Notes under the pieces: generated by a model
Databases searched by the model: none
What the model saw: the letters and a program-made list of their open reading frames with translations, nothing else
What the model was told of the DNA's origin: nothing
Program-made: the position numbers and the translations under genes
Source of the DNA: Vallitalea sp.
GTDB lineage: Bacteria > Bacillota > Clostridia > Lachnospirales > Vallitaleaceae
DNA: 62,402 nt
Direction of reading: 5' to 3'
Assembly (NCBI GenBank): GCA_025210235.1
Contig: JAOASG010000043.1
Location: 1 to 62,402 of the forward strand
Shown here: piece by piece, positions 1 through 8,744 of the stretch
Position numbering within the stretch: the stretch's first letter is position 1
Layout of the letters: every line of letters starts with the position of its first letter

Positions 1-5
1 ATGGA

Positions 6-92
6 AATGAAATTTTCCGTGAAAAAAACACGACGTTTTTTTAGCTCATCTGAAGCATGGACGCTGAATATGAGCGTTAGGAAAATTTCATT
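6..92. repeat. Structured inverted repeat with three-way-junction layout
   Basis: A perfect 13-bp inverted repeat (AATGAAATTTTCC at 6-18, its complement at 80-92) encloses two smaller hairpins: seven A at 22-28 facing seven T at 36-42, and GCTCAT at 44-49 facing ATGAGC at 70-75. The three stems would form a three-way junction in RNA or a cruciform in DNA. It lies downstream of the 195-1748 lipoprotein gene at the window edge. It may be a palindromic mobile element or a structured RNA; no family is recognised. From 93 to 194 nothing else is seen. Confidence 0.5.
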
Positions 93-194
93 GTAATGAA
101 TTTAGTAAGTCTCGAAGAATTTATCCTAAAACTGGAATAAAAAAATACCCATTGGCGGAAAAAACTTTGAGCTTTAATGCTATACATATATTTT

Positions 195-1748
195 TCAGTT
201 CATATTAATAAACAGTTCATTCACTTCATCTATCATTTTAAAAAGCCCTTTATTCTTATATTCACTCATTAAGTCCTCATACATTTTACTTACATCTTCT
301 TTTCCAATCATAACTCTAATTAAATCCTCCGCAGGTTTAATTAAGAAATTATTCATTGTTGGAGTTCGCATCGATACATTAACCTCATAATATTTAGGTA
401 GTGTTGTATTTAACAGCTTGTAACTATACTCAACATCCATTTTATAATATGTATCTTTTATTGGATCTCCTGTTAAAGTTAAATATCTATGTATATTATT
501 CCATTGAACTAAATTAGCAAGCAATGTTATTGGGTATTTTTTATTGATATCAATATTTGGTTTTGCTATTTTCACACCATTTTCAGAAATATAATCCTCA
601 TCTTTATATCCATGCCTAAACATTTCTTCATTTTTTAATAAGTATTCAAATAGATTCAATATTGCTTCTTGCTTTATTGGATCATTTGTTGTAATATATG
701 ACTCTGACCAATATTTTTTGTAAACTGAACCATAATAATTCCCATCCATTGATTGAAGGGGTGGTAAGATTTTTACATGATCTTCAAACTTCATTTCTGG
801 ATACTTTTTATTCCATCTTCTAGCAAATTCCCATGTCATCATATTTCCCAATAGTGCTACTGATGAACCATTTATAAACTTATCTATAGACTGTTGCTCT
901 TTTGCTAAAGGAACATCACTAGCTATTGTTCCTTCTTTATACATATCTCGAGCTAGTTTTAAAGCAGCTTCTAAGTTTCCTCCAAAATATGCAGGTATAT
1001 ATTTATTATTTTTTTTAATCCATTTAAAATCACTACCACTACCATCACTCATTGCTAGAGGTACACTATAAGATAGAAAAAAACAATCTAATATAAAAGG
1101 TACCGTAACAGTCATTCCTTCAATATTTTTATTTTCTGGATCATATTCCATAATAGTTTTTATCATGGTACGATATTCATCATATGTTTCAGGTTCTTTT
1201 GTAATCCCTACTTTTTTAGCTAAATCATACCGATAATAAATTTTTCGATCCATTCCTGATAACTTAATACTATGAGTATTATCATAGGTTTTTCTTGGTA
1301 TTCCATAATAGTTCCCATCTGAATGCTTTAGATTATATAATTCTCCAGAATTCATATAACTATTAAGATTAGGCCATCTTGATAAATCCTTAGGTAAAGG
1401 TTTAACAATTTTATTATCAATCCAATGATAATATAAAGGGGTCCCTATAGCATCTATGGCAACTATATCTGGTAATTGAGAAGCACTCGCCCATAAATTT
1501 ACTTTTTGCCTTGCATCATCATGAGTAATATCATAAGGAATAAGTTTGATATTTAATTTTTCTTCAAGTTCCTGAAGCATTTTATCATTACCTCTGCCAC
1601 TAAGAGCATTCTCAATATTCCAATAACCTATTGAAATCTCAATAGGTTGTTTTTTTGCAAAAAAATTTTCTTCTTTTATTTCTTTCTTACACCCTGATAA
1701 CAACAAGTTAAATATTAATAATATACATATTACCCTAATCTTACTCAT
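195..1748 (-). CDS. Extracellular solute-binding lipoprotein (ABC sugar transporter, LplA-like)
   Basis: A 517-aa binding protein of the sugar ABC transporter type, exposed on the outer face of the membrane. The N-terminus has a lipoprotein signal with lipobox LLSGC and lipidated Cys20, followed by a type-2 periplasmic-binding fold of the long (about 500 aa) LplA/YtcQ-like kind. It is the last gene of an operon that also encodes another binding protein (7100-8461), two permeases and a YesM/YesN pair, and starts 34 bp after the response regulator. Two binding proteins for one permease pair is unusual; placed next to the two-component genes, this one may serve as an accessory sensor instead of, or in addition to, transport. 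Ligand unknown. Confidence 0.85.
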   Translation of the reverse strand: MSKIRVICILLIFNLLLSGCKKEIKEENFFAKKQPIEISIGYWNIENALSGRGNDKMLQELEEKLNIKLIPYDITHDDARQKVNLWASASQLPDIVAIDAIGTPLYYHWIDNKIVKPLPKDLSRWPNLNSYMNSGELYNLKHSDGNYYGIPRKTYDNTHSIKLSGMDRKIYYRYDLAKKVGITKEPETYDEYRTMIKTIMEYDPENKNIEGMTVTVPFILDCFFLSYSVPLAMSDGSGSDFKWIKKNNKYIPAYFGGNLEAALKLARDMYKEGTIASDVPLAKEQQSIDKFINGSSVALLGNMMTWEFARRWNKKYPEMKFEDHVKILPPLQSMDGNYYGSVYKKYWSESYITTNDPIKQEAILNLFEYLLKNEEMFRHGYKDEDYISENGVKIAKPNIDINKKYPITLLANLVQWNNIHRYLTLTGDPIKDTYYKMDVEYSYKLLNTTLPKYYEVNVSMRTPTMNNFLIKPAEDLIRVMIGKEDVSKMYEDLMSEYKNKGLFKMIDEVNELFINMN

Positions 1749-1782
1749 AAATACTCCTTAACTATATATAACAGTAACCTTC

Positions 1783-3162
1783 CTATATATTGTTCTTCCT
1801 ATAATATGATGGTGCCATATCTGTATATTTTTTAAATTTCTTAATAAAATAAAAATAATCATTAAACCCACTATTTATACACACATCATTAATTGACATA
1901 TCAGTGTCTTTAAGTAATTCTTTTGCTTTTTCTATTCTAAGTTTCGTTAGATATTTTACATAAGTTGTTCCTGTTTCTTTTTTAAATAATTGACTTATAT
2001 AATTTGGGTTTAAAAATAATTCCTCTGCAATATCTTTTATAGACATATTTTTTGTATAGTTTGTATTAATATATTTAATTACTTTCAAAAAATTTTTATT
2101 ATAGCTTTCAAAAACTATTTCCTTATTGTCATATGTACTTTCAATAACCTCAATTAAACTATCTATCATATAATCAAATCTTTTATAATGTCTTATAAGT
2201 TCGTCGAAACTATATATATTTAAGTCATCATCCTCTTCATATATCTGCTTCTTGTATTTATTTAATATTATATTATGTAATTTCATTGCTTGTTTTATGT
2301 TCATTTGGGGGCAATTACTATTACATAGATTCTTTAAGCTATTTTTTAATATACTTGGCTTTTCTATATTATTATATATCTCAAGATAATAATCATCTTG
2401 TATTGTATACTCTTCTTTAAAAATTTTTTCTTTGCAAAAAAAGAAACCATAACTTTTTACCATAATATCATCAATATTTTTTAATAAATTATCATAACTT
2501 ATTTTATCTGAAGTTATTGCTATACCATCAATTAACGGGCTATTTTTAATTTCTTTATCTAATAATGAATATGATATATCATCATTAACAATATAAAGAT
2601 ATTTATTTATTCCTAAATTAAATACTAAATGATGAACGGTTATATATTTTGATAAATTTTCTTTTCCTATTACCATAATTATATAAAATTTATCTCTAAT
2701 TTTATTTTGTATTAAGAATTTTTTTATTTCATCAATATTATTTTCATAAACATATTCCATGAAATCATATTCTATAAAATCATTAGACGGTTCTATCTTA
2801 TTTATTGCTATATTTAGTACAGACCTCATTTCTGCATAATCAATTGGTTTCAAACAATATCCTGCAACACCTATCTGTATTGCTTTTTTTGCATATGCAA
2901 AATCTGCATAACCACTAATAATAATAAATTGAATAGATGGATCTATTTTTGTAATTTCGCTACACATAGTAAGTCCATTAAAAGGCGGCATACTTATATC
3001 TGAAATTACAATATCTATAGGATTTTCTTTAGCATAGTTAAGAGCATCTCTACTATCAGTTGCAGTATAAACCACTTCCAACATAAGTTTTTCCCAATCA
3101 ATTCCTGATCTTATAGATTGTATAATCATGGGTTCATCATCAATTATCATTACTTTATACAT
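1783..3162 (-). CDS. YesN-type response regulator with AraC DNA-binding domain
   Basis: Receiver domain at about residues 1-120, with the acidic pair in IIDDEP, the phosphoacceptor Asp in VISDISMPPFNG and the conserved Lys in CLKPID. A linker of about 230 aa follows, then a C-terminal AraC/XylS double helix-turn-helix (about 355-455; LFLNPNYISQLFKKETG and the second helix near GFNDYFYFIKKFKKY). It pairs with the YesM-type kinase encoded 45 bp upstream in the same operon. Such pairs usually activate their linked sugar transporter; here the likely target is the operon starting at 8461, perhaps autoregulated. The inducer is unknown. Confidence 0.9.
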   Translation of the reverse strand: MYKVMIIDDEPMIIQSIRSGIDWEKLMLEVVYTATDSRDALNYAKENPIDIVISDISMPPFNGLTMCSEITKIDPSIQFIIISGYADFAYAKKAIQIGVAGYCLKPIDYAEMRSVLNIAINKIEPSNDFIEYDFMEYVYENNIDEIKKFLIQNKIRDKFYIIMVIGKENLSKYITVHHLVFNLGINKYLYIVNDDISYSLLDKEIKNSPLIDGIAITSDKISYDNLLKNIDDIMVKSYGFFFCKEKIFKEEYTIQDDYYLEIYNNIEKPSILKNSLKNLCNSNCPQMNIKQAMKLHNIILNKYKKQIYEEDDDLNIYSFDELIRHYKRFDYMIDSLIEVIESTYDNKEIVFESYNKNFLKVIKYINTNYTKNMSIKDIAEELFLNPNYISQLFKKETGTTYVKYLTKLRIEKAKELLKDTDMSINDVCINSGFNDYFYFIKKFKKYTDMAPSYYRKNNI

Positions 3163-3195
3163 CTAACTCAACCTTTCGTTAAATAATTGAAATAT

Positions 3196-3210
3196 GTAAT
3201 TACGAAACTA
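3196..3210. repeat. Degenerate end of the 113-bp palindromic element
   Basis: The 15 bases GTAATTACGAAACTA match 13 of 15 positions of the terminal repeat of the full elements at 6813, 17736 and 26630. The last three bases form the TAG stop codon of the kinase gene at 3208-4941 on the minus strand. It may be an element remnant; 15 bp at 13/15 could also arise by chance in this AT-rich sequence. Confidence 0.35.
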
Positions 3211-4941
3211 ATTTTTTCTTATTATAGGAAGTAGAATACTTATTTTAGTTCCCTCTTCAATAGCACTTTCAATACTCACCCCATACTTATCCCCATATAT
3301 CATTTTAGTCCTTTTATGTACATTAGATAGACCTACATGATTTGAATTATCTTTGTCTTCTAAGTTTAAGCTATCAATAATACTATTTAGTTTATTAGAT
3401 TCAATTCCTATACCATCATCTTGAATTATAATAACTAAATCTTTTTTCTCAATCTTTGTTGCGATATATAAAGTAGTATTACTGGTATTCTTTTCAATAG
3501 CATGAATAAAAGCATTTTCTACAATTGGTTGCATAATCATTTTAGGAATTTGCATATTTAAAGTATCCGAGTCTATATTATAAAAAACAGTATTCTTATT
3601 ACCGAACTTAAAAGTCTGTATATTAATATATGCCTTAATCATTTTTATTTCTTCTTTTAATAATACTTCATTAGAACCTTTTATACTATATCTAAATATA
3701 TCTCCTAAGCATTGAGCAATTATAGATATTTCTTGAATATTATTTGTCATCGCAATACCTTTTATAGTCTCTAGTGTATTATATAAGAAATGAGGATTGA
3801 TTTGACTTCTTAAATAAGAAATCTCTGCCTTTTTCTTTTCAAGTTCACTTTGATATAAATTATTACTTGTTTCAAATAACTGATGTGTTAGATTATCAAT
3901 CTCATCTATCATATTATTAAGATCATCTGCAAGTTCCACTATTTCTTTATTACCATGAGCAATTACTTTTTCTTTCAACTTCTTATAATTTCCTGATATT
4001 ATAGTTTTTAAGTAATCCCCAATTGAACGAATAGGTTTTATAGTATTTTTATATATATACAAAAAACAAAAACATATAATTATAATAAAAATAATACATA
4101 TAACAGCTAGTATTAATAAAATATAATTTACATCTCTTTTAATATATCTTTTATCAATATTACTCACAACACATAAATCCATATCATTAATAATCTCTTT
4201 TATTATAACGTTCTTTTCATCTATAATTATATTTTTATCCATACTATTTTTTACTTTATTAACAATATGCTTAATTTCTTCGTTTGAACAATTAATAGGA
4301 TAATAATTATTATATTTATCAAAAAGTATAAAGCTAATTCCATTTACGTTTTTAGCATCAAAATTATTTAATATACTATCTATATTTATTGATATAATAA
4401 TATTACCTAATATTTTTCCATTCGTATCATTTAAATCTGTTCCATATATTTTACTATTAAAAAGAAGTGTTGTTATATCCTTATCTAAATAATTATAATT
4501 ATAAAAACCTAAACATTTTAATTTTTCTTTATCCTTAACTCTCATTAAATATTTATGAACAACATCCTTCTGCAAATATATACTATTTATATTATTATCA
4601 ATTAAAGCTATATCAAAAATATCTTTATAAAACAACTTAATAACCGAGATATCTTTTTCTATCTTTTTAATATTATCTAGATTCATATCTTGTATAAAAT
4701 ATTTTTGTAAGTCAATATCAAATTGCATTGCACTTGAAGTAGCTTCAATTCGCTCATCAGTAAATTCTAGTTCACGAACTAATTTTTGGGATATTGTTTT
4801 ACTATATTGAACATTTTTTTCAAATAATAAATTACTAATTAACTTACCAGTCATTAAATTAACAAATACAAATACACTAATTATACTTAATACAATAACT
4901 ATAAATTGTACTTTAAGGCTTGGCAGTATAGTTTTCTTCAT
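3208..4941 (-). CDS. YesM-type sensor histidine kinase
   Basis: A 577-aa membrane sensor kinase. Transmembrane helix 1 is at about residues 10-30, an extracytoplasmic sensor (Cache-like by architecture) spans about 30-270, helix 2 lies at about 272-296, and HAMP at about 298-350. The His_kinase domain has its phospho-acceptor His in INPHFLYNTLE (near 380), and the C-terminal HATPase has the N box in VENAFIHA and the G box in DDGIGI. The domain order is that of the LytS/YesM class, which works with AraC-type regulators such as the one encoded just downstream. It lies within the importer operon, so it probably senses the imported sugar or a binding-protein complex. Confidence 0.9.
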   Translation of the reverse strand: MKKTILPSLKVQFIVIVLSIISVFVFVNLMTGKLISNLLFEKNVQYSKTISQKLVRELEFTDERIEATSSAMQFDIDLQKYFIQDMNLDNIKKIEKDISVIKLFYKDIFDIALIDNNINSIYLQKDVVHKYLMRVKDKEKLKCLGFYNYNYLDKDITTLLFNSKIYGTDLNDTNGKILGNIIISINIDSILNNFDAKNVNGISFILFDKYNNYYPINCSNEEIKHIVNKVKNSMDKNIIIDEKNVIIKEIINDMDLCVVSNIDKRYIKRDVNYILLILAVICIIFIIIICFCFLYIYKNTIKPIRSIGDYLKTIISGNYKKLKEKVIAHGNKEIVELADDLNNMIDEIDNLTHQLFETSNNLYQSELEKKKAEISYLRSQINPHFLYNTLETIKGIAMTNNIQEISIIAQCLGDIFRYSIKGSNEVLLKEEIKMIKAYINIQTFKFGNKNTVFYNIDSDTLNMQIPKMIMQPIVENAFIHAIEKNTSNTTLYIATKIEKKDLVIIIQDDGIGIESNKLNSIIDSLNLEDKDNSNHVGLSNVHKRTKMIYGDKYGVSIESAIEEGTKISILLPIIRKN

Positions 4942-5007
4942 GTAATCACTTCCATAGAATCCTTTATATATACTACCCTAATATAAAAGAAACTTCAAGA
5001 ATAAAAT

Positions 5008-5862
5008 CTACCCCTTTAGTCCTCCAAGTGAAAGTCCTCCAGTTAATTTTTTCTGAACAGCAATATAAAATATCATTGTTGGTAACATTACTAATACTAA
5101 TCCTGCAAACATTGCACCCCAATCAGTTGCATATTTTTGAACTTCCATTAAACTTTTAAGTCCTACAGAAAGAGTTTTTTTTGCACTATCTCTTATCATT
5201 GTAAATGATAAAATATATTCATTCCAATAATTCATGAATGCAAACATTATTACTGTTACCATACCTGGTTTTGCCATAGGAACCATTACACTATATAATG
5301 TTCTAAAGTGACCACATCCATCAATAGAAGCTGCTGCCTCATACTCTTTAGATATTCCTTTGAAAAATCCGCTTAATAGGTATATATTAAATGGTAATGT
5401 TGTAACAGAATATAAAATTGCAAGCACTAATCTATTATTTAATAAATTCATTTTATTCATAAGTGTAAAAAGTGGAACTACTGTATAAGAACCTGATAAA
5501 AAAAGTCCTCCCATAAATATTAAACTTATGAATTTGTTTAGTTTAAAATCAAACCTTGAAAGAGCATATGCTGCAGGTACTGATAGTGCTAATAATATTA
5601 TTATTGCAACAATAGTAATTACAATTGAGTTTAAAAAATAAGAACCTAAATGCCCTTTAACTAATGCATTTGTATAGTTTTTCCAATGTAGTCCCCCAGG
5701 TAATTTCCAAGGATTAGATAAAAATTCTTTGTTTGTTTTGAAAGATGTTGAAAAAGCCCATAATATTGGATATATAACAAGTATAGAATTAATTATTAAT
5801 AATAATCTTATAACTAAATTTCCAAGATTTATTTTTTTCCTTTTATTTTGCATTATTTTCAC
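5008..5862 (-). CDS. Carbohydrate ABC transporter permease, MalG-like
   Basis: A 284-aa integral membrane protein with six predicted helices. The cytoplasmic EAA loop (EAAASIDGCGHF, about residues 180-200) is the contact site for the transporter ATPase. Length and the C-terminal GGLSLGGLKG tail fit the MalG/LacG group of CUT1 importers. It follows the MalF-like permease gene by 5 bp, so the two are translationally close and should form the heterodimeric channel. No ATPase gene is in the operon; CUT1 importers of Firmicutes commonly share an MsmX-type ATPase. Substrate is not determinable from sequence. Confidence 0.92.
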   Translation of the reverse strand: MKIMQNKRKKINLGNLVIRLLLIINSILVIYPILWAFSTSFKTNKEFLSNPWKLPGGLHWKNYTNALVKGHLGSYFLNSIVITIVAIIILLALSVPAAYALSRFDFKLNKFISLIFMGGLFLSGSYTVVPLFTLMNKMNLLNNRLVLAILYSVTTLPFNIYLLSGFFKGISKEYEAAASIDGCGHFRTLYSVMVPMAKPGMVTVIMFAFMNYWNEYILSFTMIRDSAKKTLSVGLKSLMEVQKYATDWGAMFAGLVLVMLPTMIFYIAVQKKLTGGLSLGGLKG

Positions 5863-5867
5863 CCCTA

Positions 5868-6785
5868 CTAATAAGTGTCTACTTCTTTCTCCGTTAATTT
5901 TCTACTAATAGCTGCTAAGATAAACGCAAATAAAAATACTACTACTGCCACAGCCATAGCATATCCAAAATTAGAATTTGTAAATGCTTGATTATACATA
6001 TAAGATAATAATACTTCTGAGCTGCCATTTGGTGCTCCACCTGTCATTACCGTAACAAATAGAAAACTCATGTTTAATGACGATATGATGAAAAATACTA
6101 ATGTTACTCTAATTATTTCCCAAAGCATTGGTACCGTGATTAAGAAAAATTGTTTAAATCTTGATGCTCCTTCTAAATCAGCAACTTCATATAACGATGG
6201 AGGTATAGAATCCATTCCAGCCATATACATTACCATATAATATCCTACAGCTTGCCAAATCATCGCTCCAGATATAGCCCACAATACGGTACTAGAATTT
6301 CCTAACCATGTTTTCCCATTTACTCCTATAACATTAAGAGCTGCATTTAATATACCCCTATTTGGTTCATATATATATGTAAATAAAATTCCTATTACAA
6401 CAATAGATAAAACATTAGGAAAGAAAAATATTATTCTATATATATTTTTTTCTTTAAATTTACTTCGGGATAGTGTTGCTGCAAAAAACAATGCTATTAC
6501 CATAGTTATTATTGTAGTTATTATCATTAAGAAAATTGTATTTTTAAATGCAATAGCAAATTTTTGATCATGTAATAATGTTCTAAAATTATCTAGTCCT
6601 ATAAATGTTTTTGTAGGTGATAATCCACTCCATTTATAAAGAGAATTAATAAATACTTTAATAGCAGGATAAACCCCTAATATTAAATACAAAACAAATG
6701 CAGGCGCTACACAAACTGTAAGAAAGAAACTCTTACTGGAAGTAATCTTACACTTATTATTTATCCCATTTGATTTTAATGTCAT
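5868..6785 (-). CDS. Sugar ABC transporter permease, MalF-like
   Basis: A 305-aa six-helix permease with the EAA loop EVADLEGASRFKQF near residues 195-210, typical of the MalF/LacF subunit of CUT1 sugar importers. It partners the MalG-like protein encoded 5 bp downstream. The gene is separated from the upstream binding-protein gene (7100-8461) by 314 bp carrying a 113-bp palindromic element and a GC-rich hairpin, which may lower permease expression relative to the binding protein. Confidence 0.92.
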   Translation of the reverse strand: MTLKSNGINNKCKITSSKSFFLTVCVAPAFVLYLILGVYPAIKVFINSLYKWSGLSPTKTFIGLDNFRTLLHDQKFAIAFKNTIFLMIITTIITMVIALFFAATLSRSKFKEKNIYRIIFFFPNVLSIVVIGILFTYIYEPNRGILNAALNVIGVNGKTWLGNSSTVLWAISGAMIWQAVGYYMVMYMAGMDSIPPSLYEVADLEGASRFKQFFLITVPMLWEIIRVTLVFFIISSLNMSFLFVTVMTGGAPNGSSEVLLSYMYNQAFTNSNFGYAMAVAVVVFLFAFILAAISRKLTEKEVDTY

Positions 6786-6812
6786 TTGGTTTCCTCCTTG
6801 TATTTGTAATTG

Positions 6813-6925
6813 GTAATTGCAAAACTAGGAATTATAATTCTTTACATACAATATATAGTTCTTATTAGAAGCGAGAACCCAACATATTGTATTAAAGAAT
6901 CAACTGAATGTAGTTTTGCAATTAC
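6813..6925 (-). mobile_element. MITE-like palindromic element, copy A
   Basis: 113 bp bounded by the perfect 15-bp inverted repeat GTAATTGCAAAACTA / TAGTTTTGCAATTAC. The arms continue imperfectly inward, with ATTCTTTA and ATACAATAT-type blocks on both sides, so the whole element can fold into one long hairpin. It has no coding capacity. Similar copies lie at 17736 and 26630. The orientation is given as the direction in which it is transcribed with its host operon; all three full copies share that orientation. A short direct repeat (TTGTAATT at 6804 and 6929) flanks it and could be a target duplication. Confidence 0.8.
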
Positions 6926-7041
6926 TTATTGTAATTTCAACAATTAATATTCAACGTAATATTTTGCCCTAAGGAAAGTTTATTAGCGTAAATAAGAATA
7001 CTCCTATCTCATTTATTTAGTAGAACTTACCGTAAAATGTA

Positions 7042-7070
7042 GGTGCAGTAAAATATTTTTTCACTGCACC
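7042..7070. terminator. GC-rich hairpin downstream of binding-protein gene
   Basis: GGTGCAGT (7042-7049) and ACTGCACC (7063-7070) form an 8-bp stem flanked by a seven-T run on the plus strand. The neighbouring genes run on the minus strand, where the tail after the stem is weaker. It probably acts as a partial terminator or 3'-end stabiliser after the 7100-8461 gene. Confidence 0.55.
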
Positions 7071-7099
7071 TTTTTTTAGAAACTAATATTTTTTAATAG

Positions 7100-8461
7100 C
7101 TATTTTACTATATTTTTTGAAGCTTCTTCAAATATAGGTTTTAAGTATTTAATAGCTTCATCAGTAGTTTTTGTACCGGTTATAACCTGACCTATAGTTC
7201 CAAAGAATTCTTTTCTAGGATTAAGAGTCATATTATCAACTGCAGAAAAGTTACTAATAAGAGGCTTATACCCTTTATCAAATAAAGTATAGGATGCACC
7301 TGTTGCTTCATCTACAAAAGGTTTAATTATATCTGCAACATCTTTTAATGGTGGTACTGATTTAGCTTTTTCAGCTTGAATTTTAATTGCTTTATCTGAA
7401 TAAAGGAATGCTAAAAACTTTTTAGCAAGTTCTTTATTTTTTGCAACATTAGGAATATACATTTCATCCATTGATGCAACTACATATTTATCACTATCAG
7501 CTTTTAACACTGGTGCTGCAGTAAATCCCCATACAAATCCATCTTCTCTAGGAGCATCTTTCATTTCATTTGCAATCCATGAACCATTAGGAATAAACGC
7601 TGCTTTCCCCATAAGAAACTCTGATTGAGATGTTGTATGATTAATACCTGCTGTACCATTCATTATTGCTTTTGATGTTGCAATTAATTGGAATTTATCG
7701 ATAATTTCTTTAAGCTCTTTTGACTCTAGTGCTTCAACATCATATTTAACAAGTTTTTCGAATGTTTCTCTTCCTGCTCCTGATGCTATTGCAGGAAATA
7801 CAAGTGATTCAAGGTATCCAGGATATATTCCTGCATATGTAATTAGAGATCTATCTGTTATTTTATTTTCAAGAGCAAAAAAATCATCCCATGTTTCAGG
7901 TGCTGTTAAGTTATTTTCTTTGAAATAGTCTTCATTATACCATAAACCTAGTGATGAGAAATTGAAAGGAACAAGATATATTTTCCCATCTCCATAAGGA
8001 CTTACAAGTGAATTATCAAGTACTCCATTAATCATCTTATCTTTTAATCCTTCAACTACATCAGTAATATCAGTAATCCCTTTATCCTTAATAAGTGATT
8101 GAGTTGTTCCTGATTTATCTCTTGATGATAAGTAAACAAAATCTGGTGCATCATTTGCTAAAATATCATTTCGAACTATTTCTCCAATATTAGGATCAGC
8201 TACTACTTTAACTGTTACACCTTCATTTTCTTCTTCAAATGCCTTTGATACTTCGTCCCAATATTCACGTCCGAATCCACCTAGGAATACAGCAACTTTT
8301 AATGTTTTTTGTTCTACTTTTGGTGTTTTTTCTTCATTTTCTTTAGATGTATTTACCACTTCTTTTTGCTTGTCATTTTGCTTTTGTTTAGTTTCTGAAC
8401 AGCCTGTAAACATTGCAACAATCATAACCATTGTAATTAATAACGAAATTATTCTTTTCAT
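7100..8461 (-). CDS. Extracellular solute-binding lipoprotein, family 1-type
   Basis: A 453-aa sugar-binding lipoprotein with lipobox MFTGC (Cys21), a charged Lys/Glu-rich linker, then the MalE-like two-lobe fold (about residues 50-450). It is the first gene of the importer operon and should deliver substrate to the MalF/MalG-like permeases encoded downstream. The length is typical of CUT1 binding proteins, unlike the 517-aa second binding protein at the end of the same operon. Expression is probably controlled from the 8462-8744 region, which has inverted repeats that could be operators. Confidence 0.9.
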   Translation of the reverse strand: MKRIISLLITMVMIVAMFTGCSETKQKQNDKQKEVVNTSKENEEKTPKVEQKTLKVAVFLGGFGREYWDEVSKAFEEENEGVTVKVVADPNIGEIVRNDILANDAPDFVYLSSRDKSGTTQSLIKDKGITDITDVVEGLKDKMINGVLDNSLVSPYGDGKIYLVPFNFSSLGLWYNEDYFKENNLTAPETWDDFFALENKITDRSLITYAGIYPGYLESLVFPAIASGAGRETFEKLVKYDVEALESKELKEIIDKFQLIATSKAIMNGTAGINHTTSQSEFLMGKAAFIPNGSWIANEMKDAPREDGFVWGFTAAPVLKADSDKYVVASMDEMYIPNVAKNKELAKKFLAFLYSDKAIKIQAEKAKSVPPLKDVADIIKPFVDEATGASYTLFDKGYKPLISNFSAVDNMTLNPRKEFFGTIGQVITGTKTTDEAIKYLKPIFEEASKNIVK

Positions 8462-8521
8462 AGTTATTTACCTTCCTATTCATTAAATTTCCAACATATC
8501 CATTTAATTTGACATCTTTAA

Positions 8522-8551
8522 AGTAAATGAGCATGCCCCAACTCATTTACT
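8522..8551. promoter_or_regulatory. 10-bp inverted repeat upstream of the importer operon
   Basis: AGTAAATGAG (8522-8531) and CTCATTTACT (8542-8551) are a perfect inverted repeat with a 10-base loop. It lies about 60-90 bp upstream of the binding-protein start at 8461, and could be an operator, an untranslated-leader hairpin or a weak terminator of the preceding operon. The T-run expected of a terminator is short on the minus strand. Confidence 0.45.
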
Positions 8552-8560
8552 AAATAAAAA

Positions 8561-8663
8561 ATAAAGTTAGGATATTTGAATTATATTTGTTACGATTTAT
8601 ATTATAATAACTCTATATAAATCAAACAATATACAAAAATTATACAAATAACCTAACTTTTAT
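8561..8663. repeat. Long imperfect palindrome
   Basis: The arm at 8561-8590 (containing AAAGTTAGGATATTTG) is an imperfect inverted copy of 8631-8663 (complement contains AAAGTTAGGTTATTTG). It fills the space between the 8745-9461 gene and the importer operon. It resembles the other palindromic intergenic elements in being non-coding and AT-rich but shares no obvious sequence with them. Confidence 0.5.
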
Positions 8664-8744
8664 AACAAATATTTAGTTTTATTATTAAAATATTACAACA
8701 TCTAATTTTAGGACATAACTACATAAGAAATATACCAAGTATTT

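Larger units (their letters stand above)
6786..7099. other. Intergenic region between binding-protein and permease genes
   Basis: This 314-bp gap holds the palindromic element at 6813-6925 and the hairpin at 7042-7070. The rest (6926-7041) is AT-rich with no recognisable gene. A Shine-Dalgarno GGAGGAAA for the permease gene reads on the minus strand just above 6785. Confidence 0.7.

Noticed and set aside
1..96. A 31-codon open frame starting at the first base
   Set aside because: It is embedded in the inverted repeat at 6-92, has no visible ribosome site in the window and no protein-like composition.
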